Assembly (NCBI RefSeq): GCF_001563225.1 | Contig: NZ_CP014206.1 | Coordinates: forward strand, 2,108,001-2,172,000 | DNA length: 64,000 bases | Origin: Pseudodesulfovibrio indicus | GTDB lineage: Bacteria > Desulfobacterota > Desulfovibrionia > Desulfovibrionales > Desulfovibrionaceae | Reading direction: 5' to 3' | Shown here: one piece after another, positions 48,772 through 57,088 of the stretch | Layout of the letters: the number at the start of each line of letters is the position of its first letter | Numbering within the stretch: the stretch's first letter is position 1 | Made by a program: the position numbers and the translations under genes | Notes under the pieces: model-generated | Told to the model about the DNA's origin: nothing | The model's database searches: none | The model's input: the letters and a program-made list of their open reading frames with translations, nothing else

Positions 48772-50754
48772 CTAGAGCAGCTTCAGCCGCCAGTTGAACT
48801 CGCTGGTGCGGTTGGGCCGGGGGACGTTCCGGGGCCAGGGTTCGAGCATGGTCACGAAGGTCTTGAAGCCCATCCGCTCCAGGGTCCGGGTCTCCTTGGT
48901 CAGGTCGATCTCCCAGCCCGGGTAGATCCAGTTGTTCTGGCCGTACTTGCGCACAAAGGCGACCTCGTTCATGGGCGATTTGATGGACTCGTCAAAGGGC
49001 ACCGAGTCGGCCAGGAACCGGGAGATGCCGAAGGGCCACATGCCCTTGATGACGAAGCCGAGCTGGAGCGGCGGGTTCTGGCTGACGGCCTGGAGGTCTT
49101 CCAGCGGCAGCTCGGGATTGAGGATGGCCGAGGAGCAGCCCAGGGAGCGCATGACGTCCAGGGCGAGCCGGTTGGAGAGGTTGCAGAACGGTCCGGCGAC
49201 CAGGGTCACGCCCTTGCGGTCCTCGAAGAACGCGGCCTGCCACGGGGCGTTGAGCACGAACTCGCGCGCGCCCTTGCGGGTGGCCTCGCGCAGCAGCGAG
49301 CGGTACTTCTTGTCCTCGTCGGGCCAGATGACCGGCGGCAGCCACCATTGGGCCTGGGAGACGGTCTTGGCGGGCGTCTTGCCGAGCACGGACTTCTCCA
49401 GCCAGAAGGCGGGCCGGTCCCAGAAACGGCCCTTGGGCGGCTGGCGGAACAGGCTGATGGATTCGGGCCGGGTCTTTTTTCGCGGGGCGGCCTTGGGCCA
49501 GGTGGGGGTGAAGGTCGATTCCTTCGTCTCCGGGGCCGGGAAAAGGGCCAGCTCGCCGTCCAGTTCGCGGAGGCGCTTGACCAGCTCGGGTTCGCGCCGG
49601 TCCACGAGAAAGACCTTGGTCCCGGTGGGCAGGGGCGGGCCGACGTGCTTCTTGGAAAAGGGGATGTCCATGCGCCCGCGCTTGGGCACGCGGCGGCGGA
49701 TGGGGATGGTCCGGTGGCCGGGCTGGTCCTCATACCCCACCCGGATCAGGTCGCCGGTCTCCAACTGTTCTCGCGGCTCGAAATAGAGTTTTTTCTGGTC
49801 CCGCTTGATCTCTCCCACGAGCCTGCCGGAGCTGGTTTCCTCCTTGGGCTGGATGGGCTGGAACGGGCGCTGGGGCAGGAACAGGGAATGGCTGGTGGGG
49901 CGGCCCAGGGCCTGGTCCAGCAGGTCCACGGCGGTCTTCTTGGCCTGGGCGTCCTGCGGGTTGTCGCGCAGCATGCGGTAGGCCATGACCGTATAGTAGA
50001 CGTAATGGGGACCCTTCTTGCGGCCTTCGATCTTCCAGGCGGTGACGCGCTCCATGGAAAGCAGGGGCTTGGTCAGCACGTCCAGGGAGAGGTCCGAGCA
50101 GGAGAAGAGGCGCTCCGCCTGCTCCTTGCCTCGGGTGTAGAGGCGGCGGCAGGGCTGGACGCAGCGGCCGCGCAGACCGGACTTGCCGCCCAGGTAGCTG
50201 GACCAGTAGCAGCGCCCGGAGACGCAGTGGCAGAGCGCGCCGTGGACGAAGATTTCCAGGTCCAGGTCCTTGGGGCAGGCGTCGGCCATGAGCTTGACCT
50301 CGTCCAGGTTCAGCTCGCGGGGCACGACCACGCGGCTGGCGCCGAGCTTCTTGGCCACGGCCAGGCCGGCGGGGTGCGACAGGTTGGCCAGGGTGGAGAG
50401 GTGCAGCTCGCCCGTGAAGCCCGCCTGCTTGGCCAGGGTCAGCATGGCCAGGTCCTGGACGATCAGGGCGTAGGGCTTGACGTTGCGTTGCAGCCGGTCG
50501 ATGAGCCTGCCCGCGGCTTCGGCGTCATTGGGCTTGACCAGGGTGTTCATGGCGACGTAGGTCTTGGTGCCCCGGTCGCGGCCCAGGCTTGCCAGCTGCG
50601 TCAGCTCGCTGATAGAGAAGTTCTGGGCCTGCATGCGGGCCGAAAAGTGTTTCAGTCCCACGTAGACCGCGTCCGCCCCGGCCGCGACGGCGGCCAGGTA
50701 GGCGTTCTTGTCCCCGGCGGGGGCCATAATCTCCGGTATATGCTTTTTGCTCAT
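48772..50754 (-). CDS. U32 peptidase-family protein, RlhA-like
   Basis: A 660-residue U32 family protein. The N-terminal TIM-barrel-like part has PAGDKNAYLAAVAAGADAVYVG. The family signature is EIFVHGALCHCVSGRCYWSS, with GLRGRCVQPCRR supplying cysteines for an iron-sulfur centre. Its length equals that of E. coli RlhA (YdcP, about 650), which makes 5-hydroxycytidine in 23S rRNA, rather than the shorter TrhP. Prephenate is the hydroxylation cofactor source in that family. The start at 50754 lies only 11 bp from the divergent pyrK start, so the promoters must overlap the coding regions. Confidence 0.85.
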   Translation of the reverse strand: MSKKHIPEIMAPAGDKNAYLAAVAAGADAVYVGLKHFSARMQAQNFSISELTQLASLGRDRGTKTYVAMNTLVKPNDAEAAGRLIDRLQRNVKPYALIVQDLAMLTLAKQAGFTGELHLSTLANLSHPAGLAVAKKLGASRVVVPRELNLDEVKLMADACPKDLDLEIFVHGALCHCVSGRCYWSSYLGGKSGLRGRCVQPCRRLYTRGKEQAERLFSCSDLSLDVLTKPLLSMERVTAWKIEGRKKGPHYVYYTVMAYRMLRDNPQDAQAKKTAVDLLDQALGRPTSHSLFLPQRPFQPIQPKEETSSGRLVGEIKRDQKKLYFEPREQLETGDLIRVGYEDQPGHRTIPIRRRVPKRGRMDIPFSKKHVGPPLPTGTKVFLVDRREPELVKRLRELDGELALFPAPETKESTFTPTWPKAAPRKKTRPESISLFRQPPKGRFWDRPAFWLEKSVLGKTPAKTVSQAQWWLPPVIWPDEDKKYRSLLREATRKGAREFVLNAPWQAAFFEDRKGVTLVAGPFCNLSNRLALDVMRSLGCSSAILNPELPLEDLQAVSQNPPLQLGFVIKGMWPFGISRFLADSVPFDESIKSPMNEVAFVRKYGQNNWIYPGWEIDLTKETRTLERMGFKTFVTMLEPWPRNVPRPNRTSEFNWRLKLL

Positions 50755-50765
50755 AAGGTATCTGT

Positions 50766-51551
50766 ATGTCGTTGAGGAATTGCCGCAATGTGAAGGTATT
50801 GGAAGTCTCCCCGGTAGGTCAATCAAAAACGGCCGGGGGCTTCTTCGAGCTGAGGCTCGAAAATCCGGACTGGGACGGGTGGAAGCCCGGCCAGTTCGTC
50901 ATGATCCGGCCCGCATCCTGGGAGCTCGACATGCTCTGGGCCAGGCCTTTCTCCATCAGTTCCGGGGACAAGGCGTCCGTGAGCCTGCTCATCCAGGCCG
51001 TGGGGCGCGGGACCCGGCGCATTGCCGAGCTCAGGCCCGGCGACACGGTGGCCATGTGGGGGCCGCTCGGCAACTCCTTTGCCGTGGAACCGGACACCCC
51101 GACCCTGCTCCTTGCGGGGGGAATCGGCATCGCACCTTTTCGCGGATATGTCGAGCAACATCCGCACCCCGAAAACCTGGCCCTGTTCCTGGCCCATCGG
51201 CTGCCGCTCGATTGCTACCCCTATGAACTGCTCTCCAAGACCGTGTCCAGCCGGTGCATGCTGGAGGCAAAACCATCCGATCTTAACTGCATCATCGACA
51301 CCATGCGCGAGCTGATCCGCGAATACGCGGACAAGGGCGGGCTGGTCCTGTCCTGCGGCCCCACGCCGTTCATGCGCACGGTGCAGCGGTTCGCGGCGGA
51401 GTTCGGGGCCAGGGCGCAGGTCTCGCTGGAGAACCGCATGGCCTGCGGCGTGGGCGCGTGCCTGGGGTGCGTGACCAAGGACGGGGAAGGGCATCATGTC
51501 CAGGTATGCACGCGCGGCCCGGTGTTCTGGGCCGACAAGGTCGAGCTGTAG
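50766..51551 (+). CDS. pyrK: Dihydroorotate dehydrogenase electron transfer subunit
   Basis: A 261-residue FAD and [2Fe-2S] protein coupling dihydroorotate oxidation to NAD. The FAD-binding barrel has GWKPGQFVMIRP and ARPFSIS. The NAD-domain Gly motif is LLLAGGIGIAPFRGY. The iron-sulfur cysteines are in RMACGVGACLGCVTK and the later VQVCTRGPVF. The ATG at 50766 has AAGG upstream; a GTG at 50790 is the alternative. It lies 9 bp before pyrD and forms the class 1B enzyme with it. Confidence 0.93.
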   Translation: MSLRNCRNVKVLEVSPVGQSKTAGGFFELRLENPDWDGWKPGQFVMIRPASWELDMLWARPFSISSGDKASVSLLIQAVGRGTRRIAELRPGDTVAMWGPLGNSFAVEPDTPTLLLAGGIGIAPFRGYVEQHPHPENLALFLAHRLPLDCYPYELLSKTVSSRCMLEAKPSDLNCIIDTMRELIREYADKGGLVLSCGPTPFMRTVQRFAAEFGARAQVSLENRMACGVGACLGCVTKDGEGHHVQVCTRGPVFWADKVEL

Positions 51552-51560
51552 GAGGCCGTC

Positions 51561-52478
51561 ATGGATATGCAGGTGAATTTCGGCGGTCTTTTTCTCAAGA
51601 ACCCGGTCATGACCGCGTCCGGGACCTTCGGCTTCGGCCTGGAGTTCGCGCCCTACGGCGACCTGAAGCGGCTCGGCGGTATCGTGGCCAAGGGGCTTTC
51701 GCTCAAGCCGCGCGAAGGCAACCCCATGCCGCGCATCGCCGAAACCCCGTGCGGCATGCTCAACGCAATCGGCATCCAGAACCCGGGCGTGGAGCACTTC
51801 GTGACCAAGGCGCTGCCCGCACTGCCGTGGAAGGACGTGGCCGTGGTCGCCAACCTCTACGCCTGCGACGCCGAGGAGTTCGGCGAGCTGGCCGGGGTGC
51901 TGGCGGGCGAGGAGGGGGTGGCCGCGCTGGAGGTCAACGTGTCCTGCCCCAACGTCAAGGAGGGCGGTATCGCCTTCGGCCAGGACCCGGCCCAGATCGG
52001 CCGCGTCACCGAGGCGGTCAAGAAGCGGGCCGGGAACAAACACGTCATGGTCAAGCTCTCGCCCAACGTGACCGACATCGCGGTCTGCGCCCGCGCCGCG
52101 GCGGAGGGCGGGGCGGACTCCCTGTCGCTGATCAACACCCTGTCCGGCATGGCCGTGGACATCCGGAACCGCAAGCCGCGCATCGCCAACGTCATAGCCG
52201 GACTGTCCGGCCCGGCCATCAAGCCGGTGGCCCTGCGCTGCGTGCACCAGGCGGTCCGGGCCGTGGACATCCCGGTGGTCGGCATCGGCGGCATCGCCTC
52301 GGCCGAGGACGCCCTGGAGTTCCTCCTGGTGGGCGCCCAGGCCGTGCAGGTGGGTACCGCCAACTTCCTGCGGCCGGACTTCGCCTTCGGCCTGGCGGAC
52401 GAGATGGCGGCCCTGCTCGAAACCATCGGCGCGGCCTCCCTGGACGAGTTTCGCGGCAGCCTGCAACTGCCGCTCTAA
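51561..52478 (+). CDS. pyrD: Dihydroorotate dehydrogenase, class 1B catalytic subunit
   Basis: A 305-residue FMN enzyme oxidising dihydroorotate to orotate in pyrimidine synthesis. Landmarks are [15 protein letters not shown], the NAIGIQNPG loop, the catalytic Cys129 in [11 protein letters not shown] typical of class 1, [15 protein letters not shown]-equivalent [11 protein letters not shown], and the FMN phosphate site [25 protein letters not shown] precedes the ATG. The gene ends 62 bp before tRNA-Ser. Confidence 0.95.
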   Translation: MDMQVNFGGLFLKNPVMTASGTFGFGLEFAPYGDLKRLGGIVAKGLSLKPREGNPMPRIAETPCGMLNAIGIQNPGVEHFVTKALPALPWKDVAVVANLYACDAEEFGELAGVLAGEEGVAALEVNVSCPNVKEGGIAFGQDPAQIGRVTEAVKKRAGNKHVMVKLSPNVTDIAVCARAAAEGGADSLSLINTLSGMAVDIRNRKPRIANVIAGLSGPAIKPVALRCVHQAVRAVDIPVVGIGGIASAEDALEFLLVGAQAVQVGTANFLRPDFAFGLADEMAALLETIGAASLDEFRGSLQLPL

Positions 52479-52496
52479 AAAGGGAAAAATTTTTCC

Positions 52497-52525
52497 TTGC
52501 CAAGCCAGGGCATATTGGTTAGTTA
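52497..52525 (+). promoter_or_regulatory. Promoter of tRNA-Ser
   Basis: TTGCCA (52497-52502) and TAGTTA (52520-52525) are separated by 17 bp, 15 bp before the tRNA. The -35 resembles those of the tRNA-Leu genes. Confidence 0.5.
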
Positions 52526-52540
52526 CTGCCTCTCTGACGC

Positions 52541-52632
52541 GGAGAGGTGTCCGAGTACGGCTTAAGGAGCACGCCTGGAAAGCGTGTATCGGGGGAACTC
52601 GATCGGAGGTTCAAATCCTCTCCTCTCCGCCA
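52541..52632 (+). tRNA. tRNA-Ser(GGA)
   Basis: A 92-nt class II tRNA with a long variable arm and encoded CCA. The acceptor stem is GGAGAGG/CCTCTCC with discriminator G. The anticodon loop CTGGAAA gives GGA. An integrase gene starts 93 bp downstream, so the 3' end is the likely attachment site of the island. Confidence 0.95.
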
Positions 52633-52642
52633 CCAAGGTTAT

Positions 52643-52679
52643 AAACCCCTGGAATCACGTAAGTGTCCAGGGGTTTTTC
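52643..52679 (+). terminator. Terminator of tRNA-Ser
   Basis: AAACCCCTGGA (52643-52653) pairs with TCCAGGGGTTT (52666-52676), followed by a T-run ending in CC. Confidence 0.82.
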
Positions 52680-52725
52680 CTTTTCTGCTTCCCAACTGCT
52701 ACACCAAGGTGCTACACCGGGAGGC

Positions 52726-54396
52726 ATGAAAGACGTGTCCAGACCCACCCGTTTACATCGTCGAAAAGGGAGTCGTAACTACTATTTTCGGGCCAAGGTG
52801 CCGGTCGATCTCCAGGACATCTACGGCAAGCGAGAGGTGTTCTTCAGCCTCAAGACCAGCGACCGCCAGGAGGCCCTCCAGCGCGTTCACATGGAGTCGG
52901 TAAGGCTCGACCAGGAGTTTGCCGAGAAACGCCGTCAGAGGGACGCAGAGGCTGCCGAGAAGCTCTCTGAGATCGAGGTGGAACGCATCACTGCCATATG
53001 GCGACACGGTGCCCTTCGTGCTGATGAGGAAGCACGTATCAGCGGCCTTTCCCCCATTGAATTTGAATCGTGGGATGAAGCAATCACCTTTGCCTATGCC
53101 GAGGCCAGGGAAAGTCTCGCAACAGGGAAAATCCATTCTATCAGCAGGGAGCTAGACGAACTCCTGGATGAGATCGGCATGAAGGTGGCGCAGAGGAGCG
53201 AAGCCTACCGACAGCTTGCCTATGCCCTCCTGAAGGCCAAGGTGGAGACCCTGGAGGCCCTCAAAGCTCGACATGATGGAAGGGTGGTGAAGACCCCGCC
53301 CAAGCCCGCGCTACCCCTACATGCTACACCCGCCATAAGCGACAAGGACGCCCTGACCCTATCGCAGACGCACGAAAGGTGGGCCAGTGAGCATCTAGCC
53401 GGGGGCGGTTCTCCCAAGTCTGTCAGGGACTTCGGCATATACGTCAGGCGGTTCATTGAACTTCATGGTGACATGCCAATAGCCCAGATCACCAAGGCGC
53501 ACGTCAGAGAGTACAAGGACGCAATGCTCCAGCTTCCCGTCAGGGCATCCGGTCCTCTGCGGAAAATGACTGTCCCGCAACAGCTTGAGTACATGCGAGA
53601 GAATCCTGGCATCAAGACCCTGACCCCCAGGACCGTGAACGATAGGGCGTTAGGGGCAATCAGTGCCGTCTTGGGATGGGCAGAGACAAACGATCTCATA
53701 GAGCAGAACCCTGCCGCCAAGGTGAAGGTCAAGGCCGTGAAGGTGAAGAAGACCGTCCGTCTCCCCTACACCGTGGACGACCTCAACGCCATCTGCCGGT
53801 TCCCCGTCTACACCGAAGGCGAAAGGCCACAGGCTGGAGGAGGGGAGGCGGCTAAGTGGCTTCCTCTGATGGGAATTTTTACTGGCGCACGACTGGAGGA
53901 ACTTGGGCAACTCACCGTGGACGACATCCGGGAGGAGCAGGGTATAGCCTACTTCGACATGACGGCGACCGGCAGAGGGAAGCGCAGGAAGACCGAGAGT
54001 TCCAAGAGGCGCGTTCCCATCCATTCCAAGCTCATCGAAATGGGCTTCCTCGGCTACGTTGAGCAGATGCGGAAGCAGGGCCATTCAAGGCTGTTCCCCG
54101 CCCTGGTCTCCCAGGATGAGAAGGTCACTGCCGCATGGTCCAAGTGGTGGGGAAGGTACGCCAGGAAGCATGGTGGCTTCGACAAGCTCAAGGTGTTCCA
54201 TAGCTTCCGTCATGCCTTCAAGGATGCGCTCCGGGAAGGTGGGGTACAGGAGGAAGTCAGTGATGCTCTGACGGGCCATGCTCCGACCACCGAGGGCCGC
54301 AAGTATGGCGGCAATGGATACCCCCTCAAGCGGCTGAAGGAAGGCATTGAGAAGCTCTGCTATCCGGGCCTGGAGATTGGACACCTGAAGTCGTGA
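52726..54396 (+). CDS. Tyrosine-type site-specific integrase
   Basis: A 556-residue tyrosine recombinase. A DUF6538-like N-terminal arm-binding region opens RLHRRKGSRNYYFRAKVPVD. A core-binding SAM-like domain lies at about 230-330 and the catalytic domain at about 350-545. Catalytic residues are Arg389 (FTGARLEEL), His492 and Arg495 (HSFRHAF), His518 (LTGHAPT) and the nucleophile Tyr527 (RKYGG). All look intact. The ATG at 52726 follows GGGAGG very closely; the frame is open further upstream into the tRNA terminator but that part is unlikely to be coding. It probably drives integration at the adjacent tRNA-Ser. Confidence 0.93.
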   Translation: MKDVSRPTRLHRRKGSRNYYFRAKVPVDLQDIYGKREVFFSLKTSDRQEALQRVHMESVRLDQEFAEKRRQRDAEAAEKLSEIEVERITAIWRHGALRADEEARISGLSPIEFESWDEAITFAYAEARESLATGKIHSISRELDELLDEIGMKVAQRSEAYRQLAYALLKAKVETLEALKARHDGRVVKTPPKPALPLHATPAISDKDALTLSQTHERWASEHLAGGGSPKSVRDFGIYVRRFIELHGDMPIAQITKAHVREYKDAMLQLPVRASGPLRKMTVPQQLEYMRENPGIKTLTPRTVNDRALGAISAVLGWAETNDLIEQNPAAKVKVKAVKVKKTVRLPYTVDDLNAICRFPVYTEGERPQAGGGEAAKWLPLMGIFTGARLEELGQLTVDDIREEQGIAYFDMTATGRGKRRKTESSKRRVPIHSKLIEMGFLGYVEQMRKQGHSRLFPALVSQDEKVTAAWSKWWGRYARKHGGFDKLKVFHSFRHAFKDALREGGVQEEVSDALTGHAPTTEGRKYGGNGYPLKRLKEGIEKLCYPGLEIGHLKS

Positions 54397-54405
54397 TAAG
54401 CCCAT

Positions 54406-54482
54406 ATTTCGATTTTAAGGCGTTTTTACCACTGTCGCGCACGTCTAGCGGCTGGAGATAGAAAATGTCTTAGAATCGAAAT
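54406..54482. repeat. 14-bp inverted repeat after integrase gene
   Basis: ATTTCGATTTTAAG (54406-54419) and CTTAGAATCGAAAT (54469-54482) match as an inverted repeat with one mismatch and a 49-bp spacer. It could be a binding site for integrase arm or excisionase, or a long terminator stem. Confidence 0.45.
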
Positions 54483-54594
54483 GAGAGCGAAATACAGGCG
54501 AACGTGTCCCGGTTGGCTGTTCACGATCAAGAAGGTGCGCTCTGTGCCCCAGGTCAAGTGTCACTTGGCAAGATTGCATACGATACTGGAACTA

Positions 54595-54625
54595 TTGACT
54601 TTATCTTTTCAATCCAGCATATGCT
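54595..54625 (+). promoter_or_regulatory. Candidate promoter for the 56-codon ORF
   Basis: TTGACT (54595-54600) is followed after 17 bp by CATATG or after 19 bp by TATGCT. Just upstream, at 54555-54567, lies the palindrome CAAGTG-T-CACTTG, a possible operator. Confidence 0.4.
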
Positions 54626-54670
54626 GTCTCCAGTTCTCTTTACCCAACCTCAACCAACTGGAGGCAACCC

Positions 54671-54841
54671 ATGCTGATTCAAGTACGCCGCTTCATCTTC
54701 GAGATCACCCATAATTCCGTATTCATCCAGGTGCCCTACATCGGGGCTTTATTCGTCGGAGCAGGGCTTCCCACGGTGTTCGACAGGTGGTCAGAGGTGA
54801 GGCGGTTTGACTGTGAAAAATCATTAAAAATTTCAGTCTGA
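54671..54841 (+). CDS. Small hypothetical protein (56 aa)
   Basis: A 56-codon ORF starting at ATG 54671 with a GGAGG site 6 bases upstream and a candidate promoter. The sequence opens MLIQVRRFIFEITHNSVF, has a hydrophobic middle (VPYIGALFVGAGLPTVF) that could be a single membrane segment, and ends with charged residues. It matches nothing I recognise. It could be a small membrane peptide such as a toxin-like or leader peptide (speculative). It ends right where the structured noncoding region begins. Confidence 0.4.
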   Translation: MLIQVRRFIFEITHNSVFIQVPYIGALFVGAGLPTVFDRWSEVRRFDCEKSLKISV

Positions 54842-54847
54842 TATTAT
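54839..54847 (+). promoter_or_regulatory. Extended -10 element before the structured region
   Basis: TGATATTAT fits an extended -10 (TGn then TATTAT). It overlaps the stop codon of the small ORF. No matching -35 is seen at normal distance. Confidence 0.3.
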
Positions 54848-54849
54848 TA

Positions 54850-55362
54850 GGACGCACTACGTAAGGAAGAAAGGAAGGAAGCCCCCCCGGTTAAACACAT
54901 AGATATACTATAGATACCTATAGTGGTCTGTGGGTTTACCCTGTCTTACCTCTTCCCTATCCTCTGCTTAGAACCCTGTAGAAACCCTGTGGAGGCCACT
55001 GGTAGCCCTTCAGCTAGCTTCAGTGACTCCAGTGGAAGACCACAGGTCAGCCTGTCATGATGGGGATGGGTGGGACGAGGAACGAAAGAACCTCTCCTAC
55101 CTACTCCCTCTCCCCATATCCCTCTCCTCCTCCTTTGGGTATCCGATGTACCTCCTTTGGCGGTCGGTCTCAGCCCTGGTATGACCCTGGCTGGACTCAG
55201 GCCCTGCTATCTGCCTTCCCAGGTAGGTGGCGGGGCCTTCACTTTTCTATGTCCTCCCTCCTGTGGCTCGTTCGAGCTACACCCTTCGCCCCTACGTCTC
55301 CTCCCCTCGTGGGGCATCAGGCGGGGCAGTCTAAGAACACGGGCTGTCCTGCCTGATTTTTA
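54850..55362 (+). ncRNA. Candidate structured noncoding RNA ending in a strong terminator
   Basis: About 510 bp without a convincing gene. It contains several hairpins: ACTATAG/CTATAGT around ATAC (54907-54924), and a large stem-loop 54986-55046 (CCTGTGG plus CCACTGG pairing with CCAGTGG plus CCACAGG). A small ACAGG/CCTGT hairpin at 55042-55055 overlaps it. The region ends in an intrinsic terminator at 55317-55362. 55090-55320 is pyrimidine-rich on the + strand. Open frames of 99 and 105 codons overlap each other here and look non-coding. The terminator with no ORF before it is the main sign that the region is transcribed as RNA. The class is unknown. Confidence 0.4.
55317..55362 (+). terminator. 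Strong intrinsic terminator in the island
   Basis: A 13-bp stem with two G-T pairs (55317-55329 with 55344-55356) and a 14-base loop is followed by TTTTTA. It is oriented to end a transcript from the preceding noncoding region. Confidence 0.8.
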
Positions 55363-55404
55363 TCGAATGTTCACCTTTTCACCATAACTCACAGGAGTCT
55401 CACG

Positions 55405-55716
55405 ATGACTATGACCAGCAATTTGTTGAAGATCGAAAACCATAAGCAACCCCAGGTCCGCTTGAAGGGGTCGGGCAGAAACAGGAAATATGCCGTCTGT
55501 ACCACCCCGGAGCTTGAAGCGGACATGAACTTCATCCGCAACTGGTACGGTGACAAACTCGGCGGTCGTTCCGTGTCGCCCTCCGTGGTCGTCCGTCGCT
55601 CTCTGCTCCTCCTCGCCAAGCACCTTAAAGACCTCAAGCCCGGCGAAGATTCCGACAGGGAACTCATCAAGTTTCTCATGCTGGCCGGGTCCAGGGGCAA
55701 AAGCTCCATCGTCTAG
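55405..55716 (+). CDS. Small basic protein, ribbon-helix-helix-like
   Basis: A 103-residue protein. Residues 53-80 (GRSVSPSVVVRRSLLLLAKHLKDL) resemble the helix pair of ribbon-helix-helix DNA-binding proteins. The N-terminal part is rich in Lys and Arg. AGGAG precedes the ATG. It is probably a DNA-binding regulator of the island; no partner toxin is recognisable. It is the first of five small genes on one strand. Confidence 0.65.
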   Translation: MTMTSNLLKIENHKQPQVRLKGSGRNRKYAVCTTPELEADMNFIRNWYGDKLGGRSVSPSVVVRRSLLLLAKHLKDLKPGEDSDRELIKFLMLAGSRGKSSIV

Positions 55717-55730
55717 CCTGGAGGTGCGAA

Positions 55731-55973
55731 ATGCCGAAAGCAGATCAAGACCAACTCCAGGCCCTGTGGTTCGCTCTCAGGGACACCATGCTGGACCAAC
55801 TGAAAGCCCAGGAGGATACCCCGAAGGCATCCCTCCTCAACGTGGTCCGTCAGTTTCTTCGAGACAACGGAGTCACCCTGGATTCCATCAGTGACCCTCT
55901 CGCCATGAAAGCGGCCCTGGAGAGGATGACGGAAGACCTCCCCACCTACGAAGACGACGACTGGAACCAATAG
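55731..55973 (+). CDS. Small terminase-subunit-like phage protein
   Basis: An 80-residue acidic helical protein. LRDTMLDQLKAQEDTPKASL followed by VVRQFLRDNGVTLDSI resembles small terminase subunits (DNA maturase A type) of podophages, in which a helical region ends in RQFLKDNGI. A GGAGG site lies before the ATG, 14 bp after the preceding gene. If correct, the island carries a packaging-specificity gene without a large terminase, as some phage satellites do. Confidence 0.5.
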   Translation: MPKADQDQLQALWFALRDTMLDQLKAQEDTPKASLLNVVRQFLRDNGVTLDSISDPLAMKAALERMTEDLPTYEDDDWNQ

Positions 55974-56104
55974 GTAGACAGACATACCCGTTTCTCGTCG
56001 TCAATGCCCTGTAGGACTGTCCAGAAATGCGCGAAAGGGCCTTTCCCTTGCATTGGTCATCCGAAGTACCTTCGATCAAAACCGCACAGAAAATCAGTAG
56101 AGAA

Positions 56105-56353
56105 ATGAAAATGCCGAACACCTCCCCCGACACCATCACCTCCCCCATCAAGGCGATCAGGGCCAAGTGCCTTGATTGCTCTGGCGACAGTGCCAAGGAA
56201 GTCAAGTTATGCACCGTTGAGACCTGTGCCCTCCATCCGTTCCGCTTCGGGAAAAACCCCTTCCACAAAGGCCGGAAGCTGACTGAGCAGGAAAAGCGTG
56301 AACGCGCTGAACGACTGGCGAAGTGGAGGGAAGAACAGAAGCAGGAGGCATAG
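56105..56353 (+). CDS. Phage-type small cysteine-motif protein
   Basis: An 82-residue protein with SPIKAIRAKCLDCSGDSAKE then VKLCTVETCALHPFRFGKNP. This four-cysteine pattern is common in prophage genes of unknown function and probably binds zinc. The C-terminal part is a charged helix. ATG 56105 is preferred because the conserved region starts soon after; ATG 56027 would add 26 residues. It lies 2 bp before the next gene. Confidence 0.7.
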   Translation: MKMPNTSPDTITSPIKAIRAKCLDCSGDSAKEVKLCTVETCALHPFRFGKNPFHKGRKLTEQEKRERAERLAKWREEQKQEA

Positions 56354-56355
56354 AC

Positions 56356-57054
56356 ATGAACGACAAGGATCGGAAACGCCTTGCACGTCTCAAGACCAAT
56401 CCTCAACACTGCTCTATCCCTGGATGCTTCCAGTACCGCAAAAACTTCTCGCAGTATTGCCGTTACCACGACGACAGGAACCGAGACACCGGACACCCTC
56501 TTGGCAAGACAGTGACCAAGGGAGAACTCAGGCCCTACCTGGAGAAGGCCCAGGCGTTCACTGAGGCCAACAAAAACCATGCTGCCCTTACGTCTGCCAG
56601 GGTCATGCTTGGCGACCTCATGACAAAAGCCCAATGGCACGAGGTCAACCACAAGTCACAAGCCGTATGGCCTCGCGTCAGTAACTGGCTGGTCAAGCTC
56701 CGTAGCGCAGGAGTGACCCCTTCCGAAATCCTGACGGTCATCATTGCCATGTTCATCATGCAGGAGGATGACCCCAGGCGGTTCAAGAGCGACCGGGAGT
56801 TCCGTCATTCCCTCGTTACCCGCATCCTTCGTCTCCCCTCCTCCCGCAAGGAATGGGAAGGCAAGACCATCTACCGCAAGGACCGAATCACCGTAGGCGT
56901 GAAGGACTTCCTCTCAGACAAGCTCTGCACCTCTGGCATTGGAGTCCTGGCCCTCCGTGTCTCCCGGTCCATCCTCAAGCGGGAACGAGAGGAGCGGGAG
57001 GTGATGCAAGGCGAAGTGAAGGGGATGGACGAGCCGTTCACGGACCAGACCTAA
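56356..57054 (+). CDS. Phage-type protein with Cys/His zinc-like motif
   Basis: A 232-residue protein. The N-terminus has CSIPGCFQYRKNFSQYCRYH, a CxxxxC...CxxxH motif likely to bind zinc, followed by DDRNRDTGHPLGKTVTKGEL. The rest is alpha-helical without recognisable domain. The ATG follows GGAGG. Similar proteins occur in tailed phages, function unknown. Confidence 0.65.
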   Translation: MNDKDRKRLARLKTNPQHCSIPGCFQYRKNFSQYCRYHDDRNRDTGHPLGKTVTKGELRPYLEKAQAFTEANKNHAALTSARVMLGDLMTKAQWHEVNHKSQAVWPRVSNWLVKLRSAGVTPSEILTVIIAMFIMQEDDPRRFKSDREFRHSLVTRILRLPSSRKEWEGKTIYRKDRITVGVKDFLSDKLCTSGIGVLALRVSRSILKREREEREVMQGEVKGMDEPFTDQT

Positions 57055-57088
57055 CAACCACAACCCCCACGATAACCGGAGAAATATC

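Noticed and set aside
55057-55387. Two overlapping open frames of 99 and 105 codons in the island gap
   Set aside because: They overlap in different frames, are Pro/Ser-rich because the DNA is pyrimidine-rich, have poor start contexts, and include the terminator stem.
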